The notes under the pieces were generated by a model. The model made no database searches, was not told the origin of the DNA, and saw nothing but the letters and a program-made list of their open reading frames with translations. DNA of 64,000 bases from Amycolatopsis roodepoortensis. GTDB taxonomy: Bacteria; Actinomycetota; Actinomycetes; Mycobacteriales; Pseudonocardiaceae. Positions 43,990-52,700 of the stretch are shown here, piece after piece. The number at the start of each line of letters is the position of its first letter. Within the stretch, counting starts at the first letter, position 1. Where the stretch lies: assembly GCF_014873915.1 (NCBI RefSeq), contig NZ_JADBEJ010000001.1:1178001-1242000 (forward strand), given 5' to 3'. The translations under genes were made by a program, and so were the position numbers.

Positions 43990-46026
43990 GTGCGGGAGAC
44001 GGAGCGGCGGTTCCGCCCGGAAATCCAGGGACTGCGGGCCCTCGCTTGCGTTCTCGTGGTCGTCTACCACGTCTGGCTCGGCCGGATCTCCGGCGGCGTC
44101 GACGCGTTCTTCCTGATCTCCGGCTTCCTCGTCACCGGCCAGCTCTACCGCGCGGCGGCGCGCGGGAGGATCGAGTACCGGCCGATGTGGGGCCGGATGA
44201 TCAAGCGGCTGTTCCCGGCCGCGCTCACCGTGCTGCTGCTCGTCGTCGCGGTGAGCATGCTGCTGCTGCCGCAGAACCGCTGGTTCCAGACGATCAAGGA
44301 GGTCGTCGCCTCCGCGCTCTACGTGGAGAACTGGCGGCTGGCGGCGGATTCCGCCGACTACTTCGCGCAGCACGATTCGGCGAGCGTCGTACAGCACTTC
44401 TGGTCGTTGTCGATCCAAGGGCAGTTCTACGTGGTCTGGCCGCTGCTGGTCGGCCTAGTGCTGCTGGTCGCCAGGCGGACACGTCGCAACGTCCGGCCGA
44501 TGCTTCTCGGCGTACTCGGCACGGTGTTCGCGGCTTCGCTGGCGTATTCGGTGTGGCTGACCGCGGTCGACCAGCCGCTGGCGTACTTCGATTCGCTGAC
44601 GCGGGTTTGGGAATTCGCGCTCGGGGGTCTGCTCGCGCTGGTGCTCGACCGGGTTCCGGTGCCCCGCCCGGCGCGCGTCGTGTTCGGCTGGGCCGGGGTC
44701 GCCGGGCTCGTCTCCTGCGGTCTGGTGCTCCAGGTCGGCACGGTCTTCCCCGGGTACCTCGCGCTCTGGCCGACACTTTCCGCCGCGCTGGTGATCCTCG
44801 CGGGCGACACCGCGTTCAAGGGCGGCGCCGACCGGTTCCTCAGCAGCCGCCCGCTGAAGTACCTGGGCGACCTGAGCTACGCGCTCTACCTCTGGCACTG
44901 GCCGGTCCTGGTGTTCTACCTCGTCGCCCGTGACCGCGAGGAAGTGGGCCTGCGCGGCGGCGCGGTGATCATCGCGCTGTCGTTCGTTCTCGCCGTTCTC
45001 ACCCATCACCTGGTCGAAAAACCGGTCCGCGTTTCCGCGATCGGAACGCGGAACCGTTGGGGCGCCTACCGTTTCGGTGTCGCGACGTTAGCGGCCGTGC
45101 TCGCCGCGACGGGCGCTTGGCAGTGGGTGAGTGTGAGCCAGGCGGAGAGTTATGCGATCGCGGTGGACGATCCCGACCATCCCGGCGCGCTCGCGCACAC
45201 CGAAGGATTCACTTACTGGGGTGCCGACGACGCCGCACTCGTCCCGTCGTTCGTCGCGGTGTCCGAAGACTGGGCAGGGATCGACCCGGGGCGCTGCGGT
45301 CCCTCCCCGCGCAACGCCGACCTCGAGGTCTGCACGTCGCAGACCTCCGGGCATCCCGCCCGCCGGATCGTGGTCGCCGGCGACTCCCACGCCGGGCAGT
45401 TCCTCGGCGCCCTGCTCCCGATCGCCGAGAAGAAGAACTGGGAGGTCACGGCGATCCTCCGCGGCGGCTGCCCGTTCTCCACCGACTCCGACGCCGTGCC
45501 GGGCGACCAGGCCTGCATCGACTGGAACTCCGCCGTCGTGGACGAGATCGTCACGACCCGGCCCGACGCGGTGATGACGATCGGCACCAGGGACGTGAAG
45601 GTCGGCGTCGAGGAACGGGTTCCCGCCGGCTACATCGCCCAGTGGCGCAAGGTCGACGAAGCGGGCATCCCCGTGGTGGCGGTGCGGGACAACCCGCGCT
45701 TCGGTCAGTCGCCGTCGGCGTGTGTCGAGAGCCGTGGCGCGGAGGCGCCCGAATGCGCGACCCCGCGCTACGACCTTTATGCGGCGGAGCCGCCGTACGA
45801 GGCATTGCCGGATCTGCCGTCGAACGTGCGCTTCCTCGACTTCAGCGACTACTTCTGCACGGCCGAGGTCTGCCCGCCGGTGATCGGCAACGTGCTCGTC
45901 TACCTCGACGACAACCACGTCAGCGGTACCTACATGGCGACGATGTCGGCGATCGCGGAGAAGGCGATCACCGAGGCCCTCGGCTGGGCGGACGATCACG
46001 CGGAGGAACCACCGCCGGGAGGGTGA
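43990..46026 (+). CDS. OafA-type acyltransferase fused to SGNH hydrolase domain
   Basis: The ~678-residue membrane protein has an acyltransferase-3 domain (about 5-370, ~10-11 helices). It begins FRPEIQGLRALACVLVVVYH, with the conserved His, and contains SGFLVTG and LSYALYLWHWP. An extracytoplasmic SGNH domain follows, with the nucleophile block VVAGDSHAGQF and the DDNHVSG His-Asp block near the end. The fused family O-acetylates cell-surface glycans, with the SGNH part transferring or removing acyl groups. GTG at 43990 is used; GTG at 43963 is equally possible, and neither has a good ribosome site. Confidence 0.87.
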   Translation: MRETERRFRPEIQGLRALACVLVVVYHVWLGRISGGVDAFFLISGFLVTGQLYRAAARGRIEYRPMWGRMIKRLFPAALTVLLLVVAVSMLLLPQNRWFQTIKEVVASALYVENWRLAADSADYFAQHDSASVVQHFWSLSIQGQFYVVWPLLVGLVLLVARRTRRNVRPMLLGVLGTVFAASLAYSVWLTAVDQPLAYFDSLTRVWEFALGGLLALVLDRVPVPRPARVVFGWAGVAGLVSCGLVLQVGTVFPGYLALWPTLSAALVILAGDTAFKGGADRFLSSRPLKYLGDLSYALYLWHWPVLVFYLVARDREEVGLRGGAVIIALSFVLAVLTHHLVEKPVRVSAIGTRNRWGAYRFGVATLAAVLAATGAWQWVSVSQAESYAIAVDDPDHPGALAHTEGFTYWGADDAALVPSFVAVSEDWAGIDPGRCGPSPRNADLEVCTSQTSGHPARRIVVAGDSHAGQFLGALLPIAEKKNWEVTAILRGGCPFSTDSDAVPGDQACIDWNSAVVDEIVTTRPDAVMTIGTRDVKVGVEERVPAGYIAQWRKVDEAGIPVVAVRDNPRFGQSPSACVESRGAEAPECATPRYDLYAAEPPYEALPDLPSNVRFLDFSDYFCTAEVCPPVIGNVLVYLDDNHVSGTYMATMSAIAEKAITEALGWADDHAEEPPPGG

Positions 46027-46144
46027 TCCAGACAACAGATCGCCGCTGAATTGCGGAATACTGCACTGATTCGATGGTTTGCCAATATTCAACGCAACGA
46101 TCAGCCCTTATCGGCGCATTGGAGCGGCGGATATCGTCGTCACC

Positions 46145-46900
46145 ATGAAGGTCGCCGTCCATCAGGGCTCGTACGCCGAGCTGCCGTCCGCCGTCGCGGC
46201 GTCGGGCGCCGATCTCGTGATCGCCGCCGAGATGATCACCACCGGCTACCACATCGGCGCCCGTTCCCACGAGCTCGCCGAACCGGCCGACGGTCCGACA
46301 GCGGCGCGGATGTCGGTACTGGCAAGAGAAACCGGCGTCGCGCTGGCCTATGGGTACCCCGAGTCGGACGACGGCAAGGTGTACAACAGCGTCCAGCTGA
46401 TCGGCCCCGCCGGGCAGCGGCTGGCGAACTACCGCAAGACGCATCTGTTCGGCGACATCGACCGTGACCGGTTCGAGCCGGGCACCGAGGCGATCGTGCA
46501 GGCCGAGCTCGGCGGTCTCCGCGTCGGCCTCCTGATCTGCTACGACGTCGAGTTCCCCGAGCTGGTGCGCGCGCACGCGCTGGCGGGGACCGAACTGCTC
46601 GTGGTGCCGACCGCGCTGATGAGCCCGTACGAACTGGTCGCCGACACGCTGGTACCCGCCCGCGCCTACGAGAGCCAGCTGTTCGTCGCCTACGCGAACC
46701 GGTGCGACACCGAACAGGAGCTGACCTACTGCGGCCGATCCTGCGTCGCCGCCTCGACCGGCGAAGTGCTCGCCCGCGCGGGCGACGGCCCGGAGCTGAT
46801 CAGCGCCGAAGTCACCCGTGACGCGCTCGTCGCGTCGCGTCTGGAGAACACCCACCTCGCCGACCGACGGCCCGAGCTGTACCGAGGACTTCCCGCATGA
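46145..46900 (+). CDS. davA: 5-aminovaleramidase-like carbon-nitrogen hydrolase (DavA)
   Basis: This 251-residue nitrilase-superfamily amidase has the Glu-Lys-Cys triad: Glu29 (AAEMITTGY), Lys98 (NYRKTHLFG) and Cys132 (LICYDVEFPE). Sequence blocks such as YGYPE, YNSVQLI and NYRKTHLFG resemble DavA of Pseudomonas as I recall it. DavA hydrolyses 5-aminovaleramide to 5-aminovalerate. Its stop overlaps the start of the monooxygenase gene by four bases, which fits a two-step pathway. Another omega-amide is possible as substrate. Confidence 0.8.
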   Translation: MKVAVHQGSYAELPSAVAASGADLVIAAEMITTGYHIGARSHELAEPADGPTAARMSVLARETGVALAYGYPESDDGKVYNSVQLIGPAGQRLANYRKTHLFGDIDRDRFEPGTEAIVQAELGGLRVGLLICYDVEFPELVRAHALAGTELLVVPTALMSPYELVADTLVPARAYESQLFVAYANRCDTEQELTYCGRSCVAASTGEVLARAGDGPELISAEVTRDALVASRLENTHLADRRPELYRGLPA

Positions 46901-48588
46901 CCTCCGCCCTCCCGACCGCGATCCACCACGACGAACCGGCGGGCCGCCCGATCACCATGTTCGGCCCCGATTTCCCCTTCGCTTACGACGATTTCCTCGC
47001 CCACCCGGCCGGGCTCGGCTCGCTCCCCGCGGAACGCCACGGCACCGAGGTGGCGGTGATCGGCGGTGGCCTCTCCGGCATCGTCACCGCGTACGAGCTG
47101 ATGAAACTCGGCCTGCGCCCGGTCGTGTACGAGATCGCCGAGATCGGCGGCCGCCTGCGCACGGTGAACTTCCCCGGCTGCCCGGACGACGTCGTCGCGG
47201 AGATGGGCGCGATGCGCTTCCCGCCGTCGTCGACCGCGCTCTTCCACTACATCGACAAGGTCGGCCTGGAGACCACGCCGTTCCCGAACCCGCTGGCGGA
47301 GGGGACGCCGAGCACCGTCGTCGACCTCAAGGGGGAGAGCCACTACGCGCGCACCGCGGACGAACTCCCCGCCGTCTTCGGCAAGGTCGCGGCCGCCTGG
47401 GACAGCACGCTGTCCGAGCAGGCCGCGTTCACCGAGATGCAGAAGGCGATCCGCGACCGCGACGTGAAGACGATCAAGCGGCTGTGGAACGAACTCGTGC
47501 CGAAGCTGGACAACCAGACCTTCTACGGTTTCCTCTGCGACTCGCCCGCGTTCGCCTCGTTCCGCGACCGCGAGATCTTCGGGCAGGTCGGCTTCGGCAC
47601 CGGCGGCTGGGACACCGACTTCCCGAACTCGATCCTGGAGATCCTGCGGGTGGTCTACACCGGCGCCGACGACGAGCACCGCAGCATCGTCGGCGGCAGC
47701 AGGCAGCTTCCGTTGCGGCTGTGGGAACACGCGCCCGAGGACATCGCGTTCTGGCCCGCCGGAACGAGTTTGAGCTCGCTCCACGGCGGAAGCCCGAACC
47801 CGGGTGTCGCCAGGCTGCACCGCACCGCGCCGAACAACATCACCGTGACCGACACCGAAGGCCGCATCCGCACCTATCCGGCGGCGGTGTTCACCGCACA
47901 GAGCTGGATGCTGCTGTCGAAGATCGCCTGCGACGAGGCGCTGTTCCCGATCGACCACTGGACGGCGATCGAGCGCACGCACTACATGGAGTCCTCGAAG
48001 GTCTTCGTCCCGGTCGACCGGCCCTTCTGGCTGGACAAGGACCCGGCGACCGGCCGCGACACGATGAGCATGACGCTCACCGACCGGATGCCGCGCGGCA
48101 CGTACCTGCTCGGCGACGATCCGGACGCGCCCGCGGTGATCTGCCTGTCCTACACCTGGGCCGACGATTCGCTGAAGTGGCTGCCGCTCTCGGTCTCCGA
48201 GCGGGTCGAGGTGATGCTGCAGTCACTGAAGGAGATCTATCCGGGCGTCGACGTCCGGCGGCACATCATCGGCGACCCGGTGACCGTGTCGTGGGAGGCC
48301 GAACCGCATTTCATGGGCGCGTTCAAGGCCAACCTGCCCGGCCACTACCGCTACCAGCACCGGCTGTTCACCCACTTCAAACAGGACCGGCTTCAGGAGC
48401 GCCACCGCGGTCTGTTCCTGGCGGGCGACGACGTCTCGTGGACGGCGGGCTGGGCCGAAGGCGCGGTCCAGACGGCGCTCAACGCGGTGTGGGGCGTCCT
48501 GCATCACTTCGGCGGCGAGACCGACCCGGCGAACCCGGGACCGGGTGACGTCTACGACGAGATCGCGCCCGTCGAACTGCCCGACTGA
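46897..48588 (+). CDS. davB: Lysine 2-monooxygenase-like flavin amine oxidase (DavB)
   Basis: This 563-residue flavoprotein of the monoamine oxidase family opens with the FAD motif VIGGGLSG (54-61). ITMFGPDFPFAYDD, HPAGLGS, PAERHG and FGQVGFGTGGWD closely follow DavB as I remember it. DavB oxidatively decarboxylates L-lysine with O2 to 5-aminovaleramide. Tryptophan and phenylalanine 2-monooxygenases are close relatives, so the amino acid is inferred from the adjacent amidase and overall likeness. ATG overlaps the davA stop (ATGA). Its 3' end overlaps the convergent VanZ-like gene by 37 bases. Confidence 0.83.
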   Translation: MTSALPTAIHHDEPAGRPITMFGPDFPFAYDDFLAHPAGLGSLPAERHGTEVAVIGGGLSGIVTAYELMKLGLRPVVYEIAEIGGRLRTVNFPGCPDDVVAEMGAMRFPPSSTALFHYIDKVGLETTPFPNPLAEGTPSTVVDLKGESHYARTADELPAVFGKVAAAWDSTLSEQAAFTEMQKAIRDRDVKTIKRLWNELVPKLDNQTFYGFLCDSPAFASFRDREIFGQVGFGTGGWDTDFPNSILEILRVVYTGADDEHRSIVGGSRQLPLRLWEHAPEDIAFWPAGTSLSSLHGGSPNPGVARLHRTAPNNITVTDTEGRIRTYPAAVFTAQSWMLLSKIACDEALFPIDHWTAIERTHYMESSKVFVPVDRPFWLDKDPATGRDTMSMTLTDRMPRGTYLLGDDPDAPAVICLSYTWADDSLKWLPLSVSERVEVMLQSLKEIYPGVDVRRHIIGDPVTVSWEAEPHFMGAFKANLPGHYRYQHRLFTHFKQDRLQERHRGLFLAGDDVSWTAGWAEGAVQTALNAVWGVLHHFGGETDPANPGPGDVYDEIAPVELPD

Positions 48589-49052
48589 GCGCGGCGGCCC
48601 ACCAGCCACGCCATGCCTGTCGCGAGGAGAGCACCGATGGTGTTCATCAGCCAGTCGCCGGTGTCGCAGGCGCGGCCGATGGCGGGGACGAACGCCTGCA
48701 ACGCCTCGATCACGGCGGACAGCGCCGAACCCGCCGCGAGCATCGTCAACGGCCGCCGGGACGCGAGCGCGGCGAAGTACACCGGGGGCAGGAACAGCGC
48801 GATGTTGGCCAGGAGTTCCACCGAGCCGAGCGTGGGCAGGAAGAACTGCGCCGTGCAGACGACCTCGTCGATCGTGTGCACGGTCGGCACCAGGGTCAGC
48901 GCGAAGACCGGCACCAGGGATACGCCGGTGAGGGTCCACAGGATCCGGCGCCTGTCCGCGAACAGATAGCCCAAGGCGGCGCAGACGAGCGCGACCAGCA
49001 GGATCGCCACCGGCACGAGGGCGGAGTGGTCGAGCAGGAAGTTCGTGATCAT
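48552..49052 (-). CDS. VanZ-like membrane protein
   Basis: The 166-residue protein has about four membrane helices and the VanZ-type NIALFLPP and EALQAFVPAIGRACDTGDWLMNTIGA pattern. VanZ gives low-level teicoplanin resistance in enterococci; most homologues in actinobacteria are of unknown role. It is the last gene of a three-gene minus-strand set (gaps of 12 and 10 bases), after an isochorismatase-like gene. Confidence 0.83.
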   Translation of the reverse strand: MITNFLLDHSALVPVAILLVALVCAALGYLFADRRRILWTLTGVSLVPVFALTLVPTVHTIDEVVCTAQFFLPTLGSVELLANIALFLPPVYFAALASRRPLTMLAAGSALSAVIEALQAFVPAIGRACDTGDWLMNTIGALLATGMAWLVGRRAQSGSSTGAISS

Positions 49053-49064
49053 GGCGAGCCGATC

Positions 49065-49613
49065 CTACGAGCCGCTGAACCCGACCTTCGCCGACGGCAC
49101 CACGCGCACCCGTCCGCCGGGATGGATCGCTGTGCTCAGGAGCAGGTTGTGCCGGGCGATGACCTGTTCGGCCGTCAGGCCCGTGGTGGGGTCGCCGTCG
49201 GCGGACGGCGCGTGGCCGTCGGCGACCAGCACGACGTCCAGCCCGTGGCTCTGCGCGGACCGGGCGGTCGCGTCGACGCAGTAGTCGGTGGCCAGCCCGG
49301 TCAGCACCACCGTGTCGACGCCCCGGTCGGCCAGGAGCCCGGCCAGCCCGGTGCGGTAGAAGGAGTCGGTCGCCGTCTTGTCGACCACCAGGTCGATCGG
49401 TTCGAGACCGAGCAGCGCGCTGACCCGGGTGCCCGGCGACGCGGGATCGAAGTCGGTGCCGGGAGCGCCGATCTGCCGCAGCGCGATCACCGGGACGCCG
49501 TTCTCACGGGCCCGCCGGGCGAGACCGGCGATCCGGGCCGCCAGCTCCTCGCCGCGCCAGACCAGGGGGACGAGCATTTCCTGCATGTCGACGATCAGCA
49601 GCGCGGCCCTCAT
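49065..49613 (-). CDS. Isochorismatase-like cysteine hydrolase
   Basis: The 182-residue enzyme has the Asp9-Lys79-Cys112 triad (LIVDMQ, DKTATDSF, GLATDYCVDATA) of nicotinamidase/isochorismatase-fold hydrolases. The ATDYCV block is closest to nicotinamidase or N-carbamoyl hydrolase types. ATG at 49613 is used, ten bases after the stop of the upstream hypothetical gene. The substrate is an amide or related group; nicotinamide is possible but not shown. Confidence 0.87.
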   Translation of the reverse strand: MRAALLIVDMQEMLVPLVWRGEELAARIAGLARRARENGVPVIALRQIGAPGTDFDPASPGTRVSALLGLEPIDLVVDKTATDSFYRTGLAGLLADRGVDTVVLTGLATDYCVDATARSAQSHGLDVVLVADGHAPSADGDPTTGLTAEQVIARHNLLLSTAIHPGGRVRVVPSAKVGFSGS

Positions 49614-49623
49614 ACGCCGCAGC

Positions 49624-50613
49624 CTAGGGCAGCGCGGCGGGCGACTCCGCCTCCGGGATGAGCAGCCGGGGCGTGCCGGTCCCATCGGCGGGGACGGCCC
49701 AGACGTCGGAGTGTCCTTGCGTGCGGGGAAGGGCGTAGGCGACGGTGCGGTCGTCGAGCCAGGCCGACTGGTCGTCGACGCTCCGGGTCTCGGCCAGCGG
49801 GGTCACCGTGCCGCCCGCGAGGTCGAGCACCGAGACCCGCCAGCCCTTCGCGGGGTCGCCGTCGATGGCGGACTTGTAGGCGATGCGGGTCTCGTCGGGG
49901 GAGAGGGACGGGCATTCGACGTTGTCCCGCACCGTCCGCACGGTGCGGGCCTTCGAGTCGCCTTCGACGAGATACCGGTGGGAGCCGGTGGACATGGTGG
50001 CGTAGAACCGGCCCGGCTGCCGGGTGAAGGTGACGCCCCAGAAGTTGACGTCGGCCGCCTGGTACGGCTTGCCGTCCACGGTCACGGCGAAGTCCTCCAG
50101 TGTGCCCTCGACGTCGCCGGTGGTGAGGTCGAGGGTGCCGGCGCGGGTGGAGAACCGGCCGCCGTTGTAGGAGTCGCCGGTGACGAAGACCGTCCACGCC
50201 AGCCGTTGCCCGTCGGCCGAGACCCGCGCCCGGTTGGGCACCCCGACCAGCGGTATCTCCTGCGTCACCGCGAGACGGCGGTCGAGCACGGCCAGCTGGT
50301 AGGTGGTCAGCCCGGTCTCCGGCCGCAGGCAGATCGCGGTGCCGCCCGCCGCGTGGACCCGGCTGCAGGACACCGTCGACACCGCCCGTGCCCCGCCTGG
50401 GTCGGCCGCGCTGACACTGGAGACGTGCCCGCGATCGGCGTCGGCGGTGCTGCGGAAGAGTAACCGCCCGCCGTCGAGGGTGACTGCGTCGCTGGTACCC
50501 GCCGAGGCGGCGCCTTGGTTGCGCGCGCCCGCCGCCCCGACGTAGAGCACGGCGGCCGCGGCCAGCGCGAGGGTTCCGGACACGGCGATCAGGACGCGGG
50601 TGCGGGTGTTCAC
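49624..50613 (-). CDS. Membrane-anchored beta-propeller-like hypothetical protein
   Basis: The 329-residue protein has an N-terminal signal anchor (about 6-25, VLIAVSGTLALAAAAVLYVG) and an extracytoplasmic part. Repeated strands such as VSADGQRLAWTVF and LSPDETRIAYKS are typical of TolB/WD40-like propellers. GTG at 50613 follows AGGAAGG. It starts the three-gene operon with the isochorismatase-like and VanZ-like genes. No enzymatic motif is seen. Confidence 0.75.
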   Translation of the reverse strand: MNTRTRVLIAVSGTLALAAAAVLYVGAAGARNQGAASAGTSDAVTLDGGRLLFRSTADADRGHVSSVSAADPGGARAVSTVSCSRVHAAGGTAICLRPETGLTTYQLAVLDRRLAVTQEIPLVGVPNRARVSADGQRLAWTVFVTGDSYNGGRFSTRAGTLDLTTGDVEGTLEDFAVTVDGKPYQAADVNFWGVTFTRQPGRFYATMSTGSHRYLVEGDSKARTVRTVRDNVECPSLSPDETRIAYKSAIDGDPAKGWRVSVLDLAGGTVTPLAETRSVDDQSAWLDDRTVAYALPRTQGHSDVWAVPADGTGTPRLLIPEAESPAALP

Positions 50614-50711
50614 GGTCGTGCCTTCCTGCGAGGGAGCCGAAGAACTGATGTGGGGTGAGGCGAGTCCGGGTACGACGCTGACGAGTTCGCGACGTGCCCC
50701 ATGGTCGAGGC

Positions 50712-50768
50712 GTGTCGCGAAAGCCACTTTCGGGACATCAGACGTCCCGAAAGTGGCTTTCGCGACAC
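50712..50768. repeat. Palindromic intergenic repeat, family A, copy 5
   Basis: Arms at 50712-50736 and 50744-50768 are perfect 25-base inverted repeats around ATCAGAC. This is the most regular copy in the window. It lies between two minus-strand genes, downstream of the phosphoesterase gene and about 100 bases upstream of the propeller gene. Confidence 0.92.
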
Positions 50769-50858
50769 CGTCGCCGGGTCTCGGGGCGGGAGCTTTCCGC
50801 GCCCCACAAGGCCCCCGTGGGCGTGTCCACAGTGGACACGCCCACGGGGCTCACCCGG

Positions 50859-51722
50859 TCACCGCCAGACGTTCGTGATCGGAGGCTTGTTCGCCGCGTT
50901 GCCGATGCCCGGCAGGCCGAACGCCGCCTCGATCGTGCGGAGGATCGAGTAGTGGTTGATCGATTCGCTGTAGCTGCCCGGCTTCACGTTGGCACCGACG
51001 AACGTGGTGAAGATCTGGTTCACCGACGTCCCGCTGTCTTCGTCGAAATTGACGATCAGCAGGCTGTTGTGCGTCTTGGCCCACTGGGCGTAGGCGTCGA
51101 GGTTCTTCTTCAGCCATTTGTCACCGGTGTCGACCGGGCAGTCGTGCATGTCGCTGCACAGGTCCGGGGTCACGAAAGCGACGTCCGGCAGCTTGGTGAA
51201 GTCGCTCGGGAACGCCGAGAACCGTTTGTTCGCCGACGACGGCACATTGCTGAAGCTGACCCAGCTGTTGTGCTTGCGCGCGTATTTTCCCTTCGTGCAG
51301 CCGGTGTAGCCGTCGGAAGGCATGCTTTCGGCATAGCCGACGAACTTCTTGCCGATTCCCGCCAGCTGGGAAGCGAGATTCTCCTTGTTCCCGAGATCCT
51401 GGCATTTGTTGCTGTCGACCCCGTGCGTCGAGCCCGCGAACTGGGCGATGTAGTTCGGCTGGCTCGGGTGCGTCGTCCCGTACGCCTTGGTGAACTTGGC
51501 CCCCTGCGCGGCGAGCTGGTTGAAGTAGGGCGCCTTCGAACTGCCGCTGATCTCCTTGTAGTCCTTGTTTTCGAACATCACCAGAACGATGTGGTCGAAC
51601 TTGGGCACCGCCGCCGCGGCGGGCTCCACCGCGACGGCGGGAGTGTCCTGATGGGACACCACCAGCGCCGTGGCCAGCCCGGTCGCGGCAACGGCCGCGA
51701 CCGCGATCCGTTTCCAGAACAT
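50859..51722 (-). CDS. Secreted phosphoesterase (phospholipase C/acid phosphatase type)
   Basis: The 287-residue protein has a signal peptide (1-32) and the phosphoesterase-family pattern: DHIVLVMFENKDYKEI at the N-terminal active site, TTHPSQPNYIAQFAG, and NFDEDSG near the C-terminus. It should act outside the cell on phosphate esters and is metal or Thr dependent by family. ATG at 51722 has AGGAGG 5-10 bases upstream. A perfect GAGACAT-CAG-ATGTCTC palindrome lies 79 bases before the start. No Pho box was recognised. Confidence 0.85.
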   Translation of the reverse strand: MFWKRIAVAAVAATGLATALVVSHQDTPAVAVEPAAAAVPKFDHIVLVMFENKDYKEISGSSKAPYFNQLAAQGAKFTKAYGTTHPSQPNYIAQFAGSTHGVDSNKCQDLGNKENLASQLAGIGKKFVGYAESMPSDGYTGCTKGKYARKHNSWVSFSNVPSSANKRFSAFPSDFTKLPDVAFVTPDLCSDMHDCPVDTGDKWLKKNLDAYAQWAKTHNSLLIVNFDEDSGTSVNQIFTTFVGANVKPGSYSESINHYSILRTIEAAFGLPGIGNAANKPPITNVWR

Positions 51723-52064
51723 TGAAACCTCCTGAAACAAGTTGAAACTTTGACGACCGGCCGTCGGGTTCAGCGGCGCTCCGCAGGCGTCGACAGAGTC
51801 GAGACATCAGATGTCTCAGGTGCATTTAAACGGCAGGGCAGTCCGCGGCCCATCAAGATCGCCTGACTGGAGCAGTCGGCGGGTGTGGAACGCCCCAAAA
51901 CCGGCATTACTTGGCACGAAACCATGTAAACCGGCGCGCGTCTTGTGTCCTGACGCGCGAACCGATCAACTTATGCCAACTCGCTGATTCAGCCGGTTGA
52001 CAGTGGTGGCGCCATTGCCGCCACTTCATGGTGCACTCATCCGACCATTGTTAAGCTGGTCGGC
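51723..52064. other. Divergent 342-bp gap between phosphoesterase and MerR genes
   Basis: This gap holds no open frame that I trust. It contains the GAGACATCAGATGTCTC palindrome (51801-51817) and an 8-bp hairpin CGCGCGTC/GACGCGCG (51935-51942, 51952-51959). TTGACA at 51997-52002 could be a -35 for the MerR gene, but no convincing -10 follows. Confidence 0.6.
51801..51817. promoter_or_regulatory. Perfect palindrome upstream of phosphoesterase
   Basis: GAGACATCAGATGTCTC has perfect 7-base arms around CAG. Its place near the phosphoesterase promoter suggests an operator. The regulator is unknown. Confidence 0.5.
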
Positions 52065-52700
52065 GTGAAGCCCTTTTCGCCGAGACCGGCCGGATACACG
52101 ATCGAAGAACTCTCCACGATCGTCGGCATGTCGGCGCGCAATATCCGGGCCCATCAGACCAGGGGCCTGCTCGCCCCGCCGGTGCGGCACGGCAGGACCG
52201 CCTACTACGGGCCGACCCACCTGCGGCGCCTCCGGCGGATCACGATGCTGCAGAAACAGGGCTTCAACCTGGTGTCCATCGCCGCGATGCTCGGAACGGC
52301 CACAGTGGACCGCGCCGACGGGCTGGACGCGGCGATGGCCGACATCGCCCGTGACCAGCCCGCCGTCGTCCGCTGCCTGGAGCGGCACGGCGTGCTCGGG
52401 CGGGACGACGCGGGGGCGCCGGCGGTCGTGCGTCCGTCGGTCTCGCGCGCGGTGGCGGAGCTCGCCGGAGCCGGGGTGCCGCCCGCCGCGGCCCTGCGGT
52501 TCCTCGGACAGTTCATGGACCGGGTCGCGCCGCTGGCGGGCGAACAGCTGGCCGCGCTCAAAGCCCAGGTCGGCGGTGTGTCGGAAGCTCCGATGGCCTG
52601 TTTCGCCGAGCTTCTGGTAAGCGCTTTCAGAACGACCGTGGAGAACGCGGCCGAAGTCAGTTTCGCAGACGGGGAGCCAGTGCCACGGCCGACGAGGTGA
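52065..52700 (+). CDS. MerR-family regulator
   Basis: The 211-residue protein has an N-terminal MerR helix-turn-helix (YTIEELSTIVGMSARNIRAHQTRGLL, read in two parts, and RRLRRITMLQKQGFNLVSIAAML). The C-terminal half is long and helical, not a metal-binding loop, so a drug or metabolite ligand is more likely. GTG at 52065 is the start; there is no strong ribosome site. Its 3' end overlaps the convergent serine hydrolase gene by 44 bases. Confidence 0.83.
   Translation: MKPFSPRPAGYTIEELSTIVGMSARNIRAHQTRGLLAPPVRHGRTAYYGPTHLRRLRRITMLQKQGFNLVSIAAMLGTATVDRADGLDAAMADIARDQPAVVRCLERHGVLGRDDAGAPAVVRPSVSRAVAELAGAGVPPAAALRFLGQFMDRVAPLAGEQLAALKAQVGGVSEAPMACFAELLVSAFRTTVENAAEVSFADGEPVPRPTR

Noticed and set aside
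51741..52064. A Pho box upstream of the phosphoesterase
   Set aside because: No direct repeats of the GTTCACC type are present; only a GAGACAT/ATGTCTC palindrome was seen.
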